This document shows positions 32,374-42,601 of a stretch of DNA of 64,000 bases, piece after piece. The stretch covers positions 310,001-374,000 of the forward strand of contig CP038115.1 in the NCBI GenBank assembly GCA_004519485.1, in the 5' to 3' direction. The position numbers and the translations under genes were made by a program. Within the stretch, counting starts at the first letter, position 1. Each line of letters opens with the position of its first letter. The notes under the pieces were generated by a model, which was not told the DNA's origin, made no database searches, and worked only from the letters and a program-made list of their open reading frames with translations. This DNA comes from Nannochloropsis oceanica (lineage: Eukaryota > Sar > Eustigmatophyceae > Eustigmatales > Monodopsidaceae).

Positions 32374-32773
32374 CACACACTAGCGTTGAATCATGGAAAG
32401 GAAAGAGAATAATGGAGTGAAGGAAGAGAGAGTAGGTGAAACGCAAGCGAAGGACATTAGAATTACAGTCTTGAGAAGGAGAGAGGAGAAAATGAAGAGA
32501 AGAAAAAACTAACAGGAAGGAAACCACCCATATAAGGTCTTGGCATATCTTAAAACATGGACTACAACACGACACGCAAAACAGACCATTGGCAATGGGG
32601 ATACAGGCTTTTCGCCGGAGTATTACATCTAAGCGGTAGGCGAACGAGAATTCAAAGTCGAAACTTGTAAAGGTATAGAAAGGAAAGACGGGGCAACCCC
32701 TCGAATATAAAGAAAAAAAATCTCTCTTGGACACACCATACCATCATTTCTTCTCTTTTCTCTTTGACTTCTT
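32374..32773. other. Convergent intergenic spacer
   Basis: About 400 bp separate two convergent stop codons. Moderately AT-rich, no coding frame recognised. Confidence 0.5.
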
Positions 32774-33380
32774 CTAATTCTTCTCATCCCCTGGGCCACC
32801 TCCACAACAACCTCCGTCGTCTTCTTTTGATGCCTTGCTCCGCTCCACCACCACGGTATCTCCTACTAGTCGATCATCCACATGGGTCATCATCTCGTGC
32901 TCTTTTCCCTTCAAATGAACTTCTGGCTTCAAATTCACCTCGTAATTCCCCGCGTCATTCAAGCGCGCCTGCACGATGTTCTCAGAAAACATTTCTTCTA
33001 CTTCTCGAATGCCTGCAATCAGGCCATTTAGTTCGTCCGGGTTCTGGACGTGCTTAAGGAGAGATGGAAAGGGGAATGAAGGGGGCGAGGGAGGGGAGGT
33101 CAGCGCGAGGGAGCAGGGGGGCACGCCAGGGAACCCAATAACACTATCAGAGAAATAAACACTCTCCACATCATAAGCATGACACCTCTCCTTCGTATCT
33201 TTCCTCCCTCCCTTTTCCCTATACTAACCCAGTACTTACCCGATGCTTGAGGAATTCGGCGCGAAGCTGAAGCCGGGCTTGGTCAATCGCATACTGGTCT
33301 CCCACAAACACCTGCAAGCGCAGCCGCAACAACCGCCGGTATCCGCCCAAGATACTGCTCCGCAGGCTTGTAGTGGCCAT
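32774..33380 (-). CDS. LYRM7: LYRM7/MZM1-type complex III assembly factor (LYR family)
   Basis: Exons 33240-33380 and 32774-33052 (GTAAGT...CTTAAG) join in phase 0 to 139 residues. The start MATTSLRSSILGGYRRLLRL carries the YR of the LYR motif followed by RLQVFVGD, matching the family pattern of YR-x-LL and a downstream Phe. Exon 2 gives HVQNPDELNGLIAGIREVEE and MFSENIVQARLNDAG; the NIVQ block after a helix is typical of MZM1/LYRM7. These mitochondrial matrix proteins hold the Rieske iron-sulphur protein before it joins complex III. An Asp/Gly/Cys-rich tail (DDGGCCGGGPGDEKN) is specific to this protein. The first exon is too short to stand out alone and is masked by a longer frame in another phase. 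Confidence 0.85.
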
Positions 33381-34121
33381 AGTGGTAGCGGCAGCAACGA
33401 CAGCGGCCGTGTTGTGTATCCCGTGTAATGTAGCTGAGAGGGTAGGAGAGGAATGCGCTGCACTTCGTCTCTTAAGTGAAGTAAAAGTATCTTTCGGTAA
33501 GACAATCGTATGACGCTGTGAATAAAAGATAGCAGCAGAGGTCTTGGTCTATCACCTCGCGACAAGCTACTGTTGTACAGCAAGTATAATACGAGCTCCA
33601 CCGACGGGGGGAGTTGAGCGTGAGCGTTGAGATGGCTTGTAGTGAAGTGCAGCAGATATCGCCAGCAGCGAGACGCAGACTTGCTCTTTTTTTAATAAAA
33701 AAAAAAGCTCTGCCAACATGTCCCCTCAACCCACGTCCCAAGATCTGAGATATCTCACGCATACACTTTTATCACGATGCCCGACAGCTTACGCGCGTCT
33801 GCAGTAAGGCTTCCATACCTGAATGGAATGGGCCTTATTTATTGCATACTGCCGTGCTGCTCAACTATCTCTCCAGAGGGACGTGTCGACCGTGTCGTGT
33901 CGCCACATTTGCTTTTAGGACCTTCACTGCTGCCCCTCTCACACACTCTCATCCACATACCTAGTACACCACAACAAAGTGAAGCTTTCACTCGTTACAA
34001 GTAGATATAACTCTTTTTCCTGCCTGCTGGCCTGCGCGCACGCACGTGGCGTCGTCTCGTCTTACCTCTCCGATAAGGCAGGCACCCGTTGGACCCAACC
34101 CAGCCCATCGGATTGCCAGCT
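33381..34121. promoter_or_regulatory. Divergent intergenic region (LYRM7 / cullin)
   Basis: About 740 bp between opposed starts with no convincing frame; must contain both promoters. An A-run occurs near 33690-33710. Confidence 0.45.
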
Positions 34122-37100
34122 ATGAGCGGCCGCATCACCCGAAGCAGCAGCGCCAACGCGGCCTCCAGCGACAATAACTACCTCCACAGCAATAGCGCCC
34201 CACTCCCTCCCTCTCCGCAACCCAGCTTTCCCGTCATCGCCCTCCCTTTGGAACCAGGTCCCGTCGGTCCCCGGAGTATTAACAACAGCACTTCAGCCTG
34301 GAATGTGCGGAATGACATGATAGACAAACAGAAGATCGATGAATTATGGGCATGGATGAGGGTGGAGGTGCTTGATCCTTTAGAGGAGGCACTGGCTCAT
34401 TTTGACCCCAAGGCCACGGAGGTGGTGCGGAAAAAGTACTGCGAGACGTACACGTGAGTAGGGGGGAAAGGGGGAGGGAGGAGTAGAAGGGGTAGCATGC
34501 CACACATCATTACTCACTTCACTTATATCGATTGAATCCATACGTCCTTCATGATCATTTATAACACCATATATGACACTAGCTGGGATTTCATAAACTG
34601 CCACCCACTCATCCTTGTTCTAACTATCCTCCCTCCCTCCCTCCTCCCTCCCTCTCTCCCTCCCTCCCACAGGAATATTTACCATACCATCAACGACACC
34701 GACCGGGATGACTTGAACCGCCATCCACTGATCCTCGACAAGCACCTGCAGACCCTCATCAGCTACCTGCAACGCGTCACCCTGCCCTCCCTCGCTTCCT
34801 CGCACGACGCCTACCTCCTTCGGGCCGTTGGAGACCAATGGAACCGTTATCTAATTCTGAACAAGTGGCTGCATAAGCTCTTGATCTTTGTAGAACGAAG
34901 CTATCTGGCCAGACAGCCGGCAAGGATGGGGCTGAGAGGTACCTCCCCTCCCCCCCCCTCTCCCTCCCTCCCTCCCTCCTGTTATTAAGATAGATTGAGT
35001 TATCACTCATCCTCCCTTCTTCCCTCCCCCCATTCATCCTTCCAGAGCGGGGCATTCGTGAGTTTTCTAAGCTTGTCTTCTCCCGCTCAGGACAAGGGCG
35101 GCTGCTTCCTCTAATTGCTGCCATCGACGGTATCGTCACCCGTCGTCGCCGTGCCGGGAATGAAGAAGGGAGGGAAGAAAGGATGGAGGTGGTGGGCGGG
35201 GAGCAGGGAAAGGTAGGAAGGGAGGAAGGGGAGGCGTGTCGAGTGTGTGTACAGCTGCTGGTGGAGACAGGGATCACAGAGGACTTGAGAGAAAGGCTGG
35301 TGGCTTCGGCGAGGGAGTATTTCGCTGGCCGTGCTGCCGAGTGGATGGGGGAGGCGGAGGGAGGAAAGGAGGGAGAGGAGGATATGGGGATGTATCTGAG
35401 GAGGGTTGAGGCGGCTTTATTGTGGGAGGAGGAGATTTTGAAGGAGTTTGAGTTGGGGAAGGCGGTAGGGGAGGAGACTATGGTGGAGGGCATTCGCGAG
35501 CTAATCCAGCGGCATGGGGAGGGGGTGGTGGGAAGAAGGGAGGGAGGGTGCGCCTGGTTGCTGCAGCAGAAGAAGCACAAAGAGCTGGGGCTGATGTACC
35601 GGCTGTTTAAGCGGGAGACATTGGCAGTTGCAGCGGCACAAGCAGCAGCAGCGGCAGCAGCAGCCGCCGCAGTGAAAGTGGAGGCAAGGAAAGCAGCGGC
35701 AGCAGCTGTGGCGGTGGCAGCTGTAGCTGCAGGGGAGGGGGCAGAGAGGAGAAGGGACAACGCACCATCTACACCTCCTCACAACGTCTTCCTCCCATCC
35801 GTCAGTGTCTCCCCTTCCCCTCCACCCCTCTCTCACGGTAGCCGGAGCACGACCGAGCTTACCTCCCTGTCCGCTCTCTCCCTCTCTGCCCCTTCCTCCC
35901 GCCCTCCTTCCTCCTCTTCTTCCTTCTCCTCCTCCTCCTGTCCCTTTAGCGAACATCCGCTTCTGGACCGAATGGGGTTCATCCTCGAGAGGCACATCAT
36001 CTCCCTCGGGGAAGCGCTGCAAGAAGATCGGACGCGCCGCCTGGCGAAAGAAAGGAAGTTGGAGGCCTTCGATCCCACCTTCATTGAAGGGCTCCTTAAT
36101 ATCCATGCCGAGTACGTGGACCTCACCACCACCGTGCTCGGGGCCCACCCAGTGTTTAAAAGTCGGTTACACGCCGCGTTCGTGGCCATTTTGAACAAGG
36201 GCGGGAGGGAGGGAGGGAGCGGCGCCGAGGAGAAACCACGATTGATCACCACAGCCTGTGACCGCCTCCTACGGGTGGGGGGGGCGAGTGAAGAGACGAA
36301 AGTGAACGAGATTCTGGGCTTGGTGGTATATTTAAAGGATAAAGACTACTTCGAGAGCTGCTACCGTACTGAGATGATGCGCCGGCTCTTGGCAAATAGG
36401 TACATGTCTGTCTTTGGCCATTCTCCCTTCCATCCCTCCATCCATCCCTCCCTCCCTCCCACACTCCCTTCCGGTGGCAATCGTATTGATTTTAAATCCT
36501 TCCCTCCCTCCCTCACTCCCTAACCCCTTAGATATGGCGAGGGTGCGGAGAAGTCGGCCCTCGCTAGGCTTCGACTTGAACACGGGATTAATTTCGCGCA
36601 ACATTCCCAACGTATGCTCAACGAGACCGCCACCAGCAAGGAGCTGGTGACCGCCTTTCTCAACCCCATCGTCTTCCCCCCCGCCCTCCCCCTCCGCCTC
36701 GCCCACGGCATCGACTTCTCCGTCACAGTCATGGCTCAAGGCGGCTGGCCCGTCCCTGCGGCCTTTGCGCATTTTGTCTGTCGCCCCCCTCCGGTTCTAC
36801 TGGCGTACATGGAGGCCTTCACCTCCTTCTATCTCGGCCTGGATATAGGCCGAGGAAAGAAGCTCGACTGGGTCCTGCGCGAAGGGCTACTGGTCGTTCA
36901 AGCTACCTACCCGCCCACCAACTCCTCCTCGTCCTCCTGCTGCGGCCACACCCACAACGAGGGCGTGGCCAACAAGATCAGCAGCAGCAGCAGTCGGAAG
37001 TATGAGTTGAGTTCCCACCCCCACATGCTCTTCCCGCTGCTTGCCTTCTCGATGGACGAGAGCCAAAAGCTGTCACTGCAGCAGCTGGGAGAGAGGACAG

Positions 37101-37669
37101 GCATCACGGCACGCAATTTGGAGATCGTGGTGGGTGAGCTAGTAAGGGCCGGTCTTGTGAAGGTGGAGAGGACGAAAGGAGGGAGGGAGAGAATGCTGGT
37201 CCCGAAGGATGAAAGCAGCGAACGGTCTTCTTCCTCCGTTTCCTCCTCATCTCCCTCTGCATATTCCTCCTCCTCCTATTCCTCCTCCTCCTTCTCCTCC
37301 TCCTCCTCATCCTCCTCCTCCTCCTCCTCCTGCGAAAATGTGGTGGTGTCCCTCCTCCCAACGTTTCGCAGCAAGCACAAACGTCTCACCATCCTACCCA
37401 AAAAAATGGAGGAGGACAAGGAAAAAGGAATCAGCGAAGATATTCTAAAGGAACGCACGCTCAAATGCCAGGCGATCTTGGTTCGCATCATGAAGTTGAA
37501 GAAGACCATGGCCTATAGGGAGTTGGTTGTTGAAGTTGTACGGCAATGTAAGCACGCGCATTTTACCCCCGAGGTGTCCTTTGTACGAAGGGTGTTGGAG
37601 GGGTTGATTGAGACGGAGTACCTGCGACGAGCTCTTGAGAGAAGAGATTGGTTGGAATATATGGCGTAA
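34122..37669 (+). CDS. Cullin, scaffold of a cullin-RING ubiquitin ligase
   Basis: Exons 34122-34453, 34673-34938, 35046-36399 and 36532-37669 give 1029 residues. The N-terminal cullin repeats hold the adaptor region (NIYHTINDTDRDDLN, WNRYLILNKWLHKLLIFVE, REFSKLVFSRSGQGRLLPLI). A cullin homology domain follows (KVNEILGLVVYLKDKDYFES, YRTEMMRRLLANR|YGEGAEKSALARLR, LAHGIDFSVTVMAQGGWP). The last 64 residues form the neddylation winged helix: ILVRIMKLKKTMAYRELVVE with the predicted Nedd8 acceptor Lys972, ending LEYMA. Usual length is 740-780; the excess comes from Ala-, Ser- and Gly/Arg/Glu-rich inserts. Family certain; CUL1 or CUL3 subclass cannot be fixed by eye. It would bind RBX1 in cytosol and nucleus. 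Confidence 0.92.
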
Positions 37670-37848
37670 GGAGGAGGGACAGGTGGGAGAGAGGGAGAAG
37701 GTTTTGAAAATGGAAAGTGAAAGATGTAGAAAGAAGAGAAACTCAGAGAGAGGTAAGAGAAACAATTCGTGTGTAGAGAGAGCTATGGCGCACGTTTTGG
37801 AAACTTGCGTGTAGTTTGAGAGAAGTGGATTCACTGTGGGTGTCTGGT

Positions 37849-37937
<89 letters not shown>

Positions 37938-39365
37938 GTGTGTGTGGGGGGGTCGGAGCCATAGAAAATAGTAGGAGGAAGAGATAAAGGAGTAGGAGCA
38001 TGAAGGCGACGAGAAAAGTAGGAGGGTCCATAGGGTATGTTTTGTGTGCTTGTGGAGTGTGCCGAAAAATGGCAGGGAAAGAAGAGAAGGGGGATTTAGA
38101 GGTACCGGGAGGACTCACCGTCCTTTCTATCCCTGGTAACGTTTCTAAGAAATGGAATTGGAGTACATATAATCACGAAAGTCAGCTTGCACATACAGAG
38201 AATTCACGCACAAAGGACGCGAGAAGGAAAGGAAGGAAGAAAGCAAGCAAGACTGTGAGTGTGCTTTGATGAGCGAGAACAGGTACATATCTCGGAAGAG
38301 CATAAAAGCAGCAATAACAACATTTATAGATTATGCAAGAGGTACAAAAGCACAAGAGTAAATGGCTCTATTCTGTCATCATTACTTACTTTTTTTTCTT
38401 TCCCATAGTCAGCGGACGGGGGAGGAGGTCGAGTCATCCTACCGTGGAGGCGCTCATCTAATTGAAGTGCCAAAACCAGGATGCTGGTTTGTTTTCATGA
38501 TTGATTCAGTGATTGATTGACTTTGTGTAATGCAGTACTGTAACCTCCTAACTTGTTCTCTTCAGGCAAAAATCTGTCAAAGTCGCTAGAAAAAATCGGA
38601 CAAGGAAGTAAGGGATGAATATGCAACAATTTATTGTTGGAAGGCTCCCCCTCGTATGCAAGTCCTCGAAGACGCAGGTTGCATGCGATAGTTCTAGAGA
38701 GATGTAGGAACGGCAAAAAGAACTAACTTGTTCTATTCATTGTGCATTGTGTTAGCGTTGCAGCGTTGTTGCGGAAAGACGGCGACGGCCCTTCGCCCGT
38801 ATCCTGGTGGAGTTCTTGGTTCCCCGTTGCCAAACGCCACAAGCACACCCGACGCACTACTGTCCTTTCGCCTTTACCCTTTTACAGTGAATGTAGTGTT
38901 TACCTTCTGCCTCGCTTATTCTCAATCGAAGCGCCTGTGTCGGTTGCGAGGCTTCGTTGCTTGTCTGTGTTGGGGTGGCGAGCAGCAAGAACAACCCCAG
39001 CCATGCACACTTTATGCCCTTCTCTCCACTCTGACTCGACGCACATCTCCAAGCCAAACCCCTACGTCTAACTCAGCCTTCTCAATCATACACTACACAC
39101 AGCTTCATTCTCGGCGCTCGGGCACGTTTGTTCCCCCCTTCGCTTTCCTTTCCCCGCTCCTCGTCCTCCTTCCTTCTCCCACCACACTCGCGGTGCTATC
39201 ACTTTCCTCCTCTCCTCTGAGCCGTCCCCCGACTCCGAATCCACCCTCCACCACTCAGCCTTCCGAAACGAAAAGCTGTGTTGAGTAGGAGACTATTACA
39301 TTCTAGCTAAGCATCACGTTTTAGCTAGAAGAAAGCAGGAACCACCCGCTACCAGAGGAAAAGGA
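37670..39365. other. Long intergenic region with a GT microsatellite
   Basis: About 1.7 kb without a convincing gene. A long TG run lies near the left end. The middle (38.1-38.7 kb) has normal complexity and short frames only. A 186-codon frame at 38728-39288 shows no domain and becomes Ser/Pro/Thr-rich; it may be 5' leader of the KH gene. Both the cullin 3' end and the KH promoter belong here. Confidence 0.4.
37849..37946 (+). repeat. (TG)n microsatellite
   Basis: About 98 bases of near-perfect alternating TG/GT with one GA and two TATG interruptions, 180 bp downstream of the cullin stop. Such alternating purine-pyrimidine tracts can adopt Z-DNA and vary in length. Confidence 0.98.
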
Positions 39366-40967
39366 ATGCTGAACCCCACGGTCGGTGGCCCTACTTCTCC
39401 TTTGGACGACGCACACGCTTATCATCACCAGTATCACCAACAACAAGATAACGAAAACAGTGCACCGGTAGGGTAAGTCTTTTGCTTGATACAGACAGAA
39501 GATAGGGTTGAGCGCCCTGCCTCCACTCCCCAAAACCTCCCAATCCCTTCTCCCTCCACCCCCGTGCATCTGCTTACGCACGCATAGAGAGCACGTCAAT
39601 GTCTTCACATCTTTGAAGGATATCCTCCCCTTCCTCATCAAAGTCCCACGTTTCATACATCTCCCTCCCATCCGTCAGGATGAACGAACACGAAGATATC
39701 GGCACGGAGCATGGCGACGACAAGCCCCAAACCACCACCACCACCACTTCCAGCGGGAGCAACCGCCGTCGAAGCAGTGGCGCAGGGAGGAGTAGTACCG
39801 GCGGGCGTCGTTTGAGTGCTTCACTGGCGAATCTGTCTCTGTCTTCGGGGTTGGAAGCGACGACATGCTTGTTGTTGCCCGCCTCGCGGATTGGGGGAGT
39901 GATAGGGCGGGGAGGCGATGTTATTAAGGGCATTCGTGAATTGACGGGGACACGGATTCATATAAGCTCCGCGTCAGAAGACGATCGTGATCCAGCTTTT
40001 CGCCCCGTGACTGTGTCGGGGTCTGTCCAAGAAGTTTGCTCGGCCGTGGAGCTGATTGCCCGGCAGGCGGGGCTGTTCGAGAACCAACAGCAGCAGCAGG
40101 GAGAGGGGGGGGAAGAGGAGTACTATCCCCAGGGTATTCGGATGGTTATTGACAGCGGGAATGCCGGGCAGCTGATTGGGAAAAAGGGGGCGACGATCAA
40201 TGAGATCCGCACACAGTCCCAGGTAGGAAGGGAGGGAGGGAGGGAGAGATGGATGGAGGGAGGGAGAGAGCAAGGTGATTTTTTTTCTCAATCCTTCTTT
40301 GCTTGCTTCCTACCTTTCTGTCGGTCCCTAGGCTCGTATCCAGGTGTTGTCCGAGGATGAGAGCGCGGAGGAGGGAGCGCTGGGGATGGAGCGTGTGGTG
40401 ATCCTCATGGGCGATGCCGAGGCTTGCCGCGTGGCCCATAAGATGATCTGCTCCTTGCTTGCGGCGGCCTATGCCGCTGCCGCTGGTGGCGGTGGCGTGA
40501 ACTCGCCCTCTGGTCAGCAGCAGCAGCACGTGCAGCACGTGCAGCACGTGCAGCAGCACCACCACCATGCCCCCGTGGCCGTGGGTAACTCTTCGTCTTT
40601 CTTCAGCGGGGGCGACGCCACGCCCCTGTCGGACGCGGCATTCCGCCAGCACGACAACGCGCACGCCTCTTCATCCTCGTTCTTGCACGGGACAGAACAC
40701 GAGGCGGGGGGGGAGGGCGGTGGGGAGGATTACGACGACTCGTGCGAGGTGATTATGCGCGTGCCGAATGACAAGATCGGGCGGGTGATAGGCCAAGGGG
40801 GGAGTGTCGTGAATCAGATTCGCGCCGATTCGGGATGTAGGGTGGACATCGAGAACACTCGTTCCGGAGAGCATGCCCTGAGGGTGATTCGGATCACGGG
40901 CAGCGTTGCCCAGACCCAGGCGGCGCAGTCGATGATCCAAGAGAAGATCACGCAAGAGCCGATGTAA
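39366..40967 (+). CDS. Three-KH-domain RNA-binding protein (PCBP/hnRNP K-like)
   Basis: Exons 39366-39472, 39679-40222 and 40332-40967 give 428 residues. Three KH domains are recognisable by their GxxG loops: ASRIGGVIGRGGDVIKGI (GRGG), GNAGQLIGKKGATINEI (GKKG) and DKIGRVIGQGGSVVNQI (GQGG). The second KH is split by an intron just after NEIRTQSQ and continues ARIQVLSEDES. The order and spacing resemble poly(C)-binding proteins and plant KH proteins, with the third KH set apart by a His/Gln/Ser-rich linker. A short Q/H-rich exon 1 precedes a Thr/Ser/Arg stretch. These proteins bind C-rich single-stranded RNA or DNA and act in splicing, stability and translation. That is notable given the C-rich intron ends throughout the window. 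Confidence 0.9.
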
Positions 40968-42601
40968 AAGAAAAAGAAGGAGAAAGGAAGAATGAAGGGG
41001 GAGTGGGGGAATGGATGGGATAGGATGAGTAGGCTACTCTCGACCTTGGATTGGGGAAAGGGCGTGGAGGAGGTAAAGAGCAAGTGGGCAGGCGGGAGTT
41101 TCGAAAGAGAAACCGTGAATGAAGGAAGACGAGGAAGATGAGAGGGAGTGCACGCAAGGCGACGGGGAAAGGGAGAAGGGGAGTGAGGGAGGAGGAGAGT
41201 GAGGGAGGAAGGGAGAGAGAGAGAGAAGGGAGAAATGGCCTATAGAAAATGCAAAGGAGGGAGAAGACATGCATGATTAAGACCACACGAAAAAAGAAAA
41301 ACGGGAGAGGAAGAAATAGAGGAGAAAGGAGAGAAGAAGAGAGGAAAGGTGATCTTGCGCAGGATATCAATGGCAAAAAGGAGGAGGGATAGGGCTCGCA
41401 AGATTACCAGGACTGGAAAAAGGTTTGCGCACCAGAAAGAGAAGATGACGAAGTGAGAAAGAATAGAAAGGAGAAGGGAGAATAGAAGGGAAAAAGTGCG
41501 AAGGTGAGAGAGACGAAAGGAGTCGACGAAAGGGCCATCAGCAGGAGCAGCAGAAACCGAGGAGCTCATAAACAGGAGCGCGACCAATAAGAGGTTTTGG
41601 TCCCTCCTTAACAGCCGCTGCAGAAGAACAAGAAGAAGGCTTCTTCCCTCCTTGATTCCTACCGCACAAGGGCCCGAATCTCTCCGTAAGTCCCAGCATC
41701 AAGTTTATCACCACACCACTACCTACCATCACCACTGTCAAAGCAACCTTATCTCCTACTCCGGGCGCTAAGAAGTTGAAGAAGAAGAAGAAGGAGTCTA
41801 AGAGAGAGCAGAAGAAGACCAGAAAGAAAGGAAAAAACCCACCTCGAAAACACACCAGAAGAAAAGGAACATGCCCAATGGTTCTCACCGCCCCATTCTG
41901 CTCCTGATTTTTTTCCCATTAGATCTCCACGCAGCTGGCAACAGGCGGAGACACATCAAGAACCCCACCTCCTAACCGCGGTGGCAGCGGCAAGTAGCCA
42001 TTCCCTAGTCTCAGAGTCCCTTCGAGTCTTCCCACTTTCACGTAGGGCCTGCTTACCCATCCCCCACAACGGCGAAGGAAGAGCCCATCTCGGCGATACG
42101 ATGAATGCCAGAGACGACGACGAAGAATTCGAAGAAAAGAGAAAAGATTAAACAGGCGCTAACCAATCAGCTAATATTCAATGCGACTACTATCATGAAT
42201 CTTTGCTTTGATTTCTTCCTCTCTTGGATGTTTTTTCTCCATGTGGCTGTGTGGGACTTTCCTCTTTCGTCTACATATACATATACATATTTATGTATGT
42301 ATATATATGTATGTATGTATGTAATTATATGATTGTGCACGTGCTTGTGCTTGCTCTTATACTTCCAGCTTAGCATACCAAGTGTAAGGAGAATATAAGG
42401 ACGTGTGAATATACCTTGACACAAGGCCTCGATTTCACGCACATGCACACTCGCACATAAACCTCGTCCTCTTCTTCAGCTCTTGTCCCCCTTTTGTCTT
42501 TCATTGCACATTTGGTATAAACCTTGCTATCAATTACTGCGGCGGCAGCAGCAGGAGGAGGAGGAGGAGAAGGAGGAAAAGGAGGGTGAGGAGGTTGTCA
42601 T
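40968..42601. other. Long convergent intergenic region, no gene assigned
   Basis: About 1.6 kb. The left half is purine-rich on the + strand. A 116-codon - strand frame at 41538-41888 is Phe-rich and looks like translated purine bias. A TATG/TA-rich simple-sequence run lies at 42271-42330. Both neighbouring genes converge here, so long 3' untranslated regions are likely. Confidence 0.4.
42271..42330 (+). repeat. ATAC/TATG simple-sequence run
   Basis: Interrupted tetranucleotide run: ATATACATATACATAT followed by TATGTATGTATAT and TATGTATGTATG. Confidence 0.85.

Noticed and set aside
34089-34121. Earlier cullin start at 34089
   Set aside because: The codon there is TTG; the first ATG in frame is 34122.
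38728-39288. 186-codon + strand frame before the KH gene
   Set aside because: Composition drifts to Ser/Pro/Thr and there is no domain. More likely promoter or 5' leader.
41538-41888. Phe-rich 116-codon - strand frame, possible membrane peptide
   Set aside because: The hydrophobicity comes from a GAA/AGA-rich strand read in reverse. No signal peptide structure and no splice or start support.
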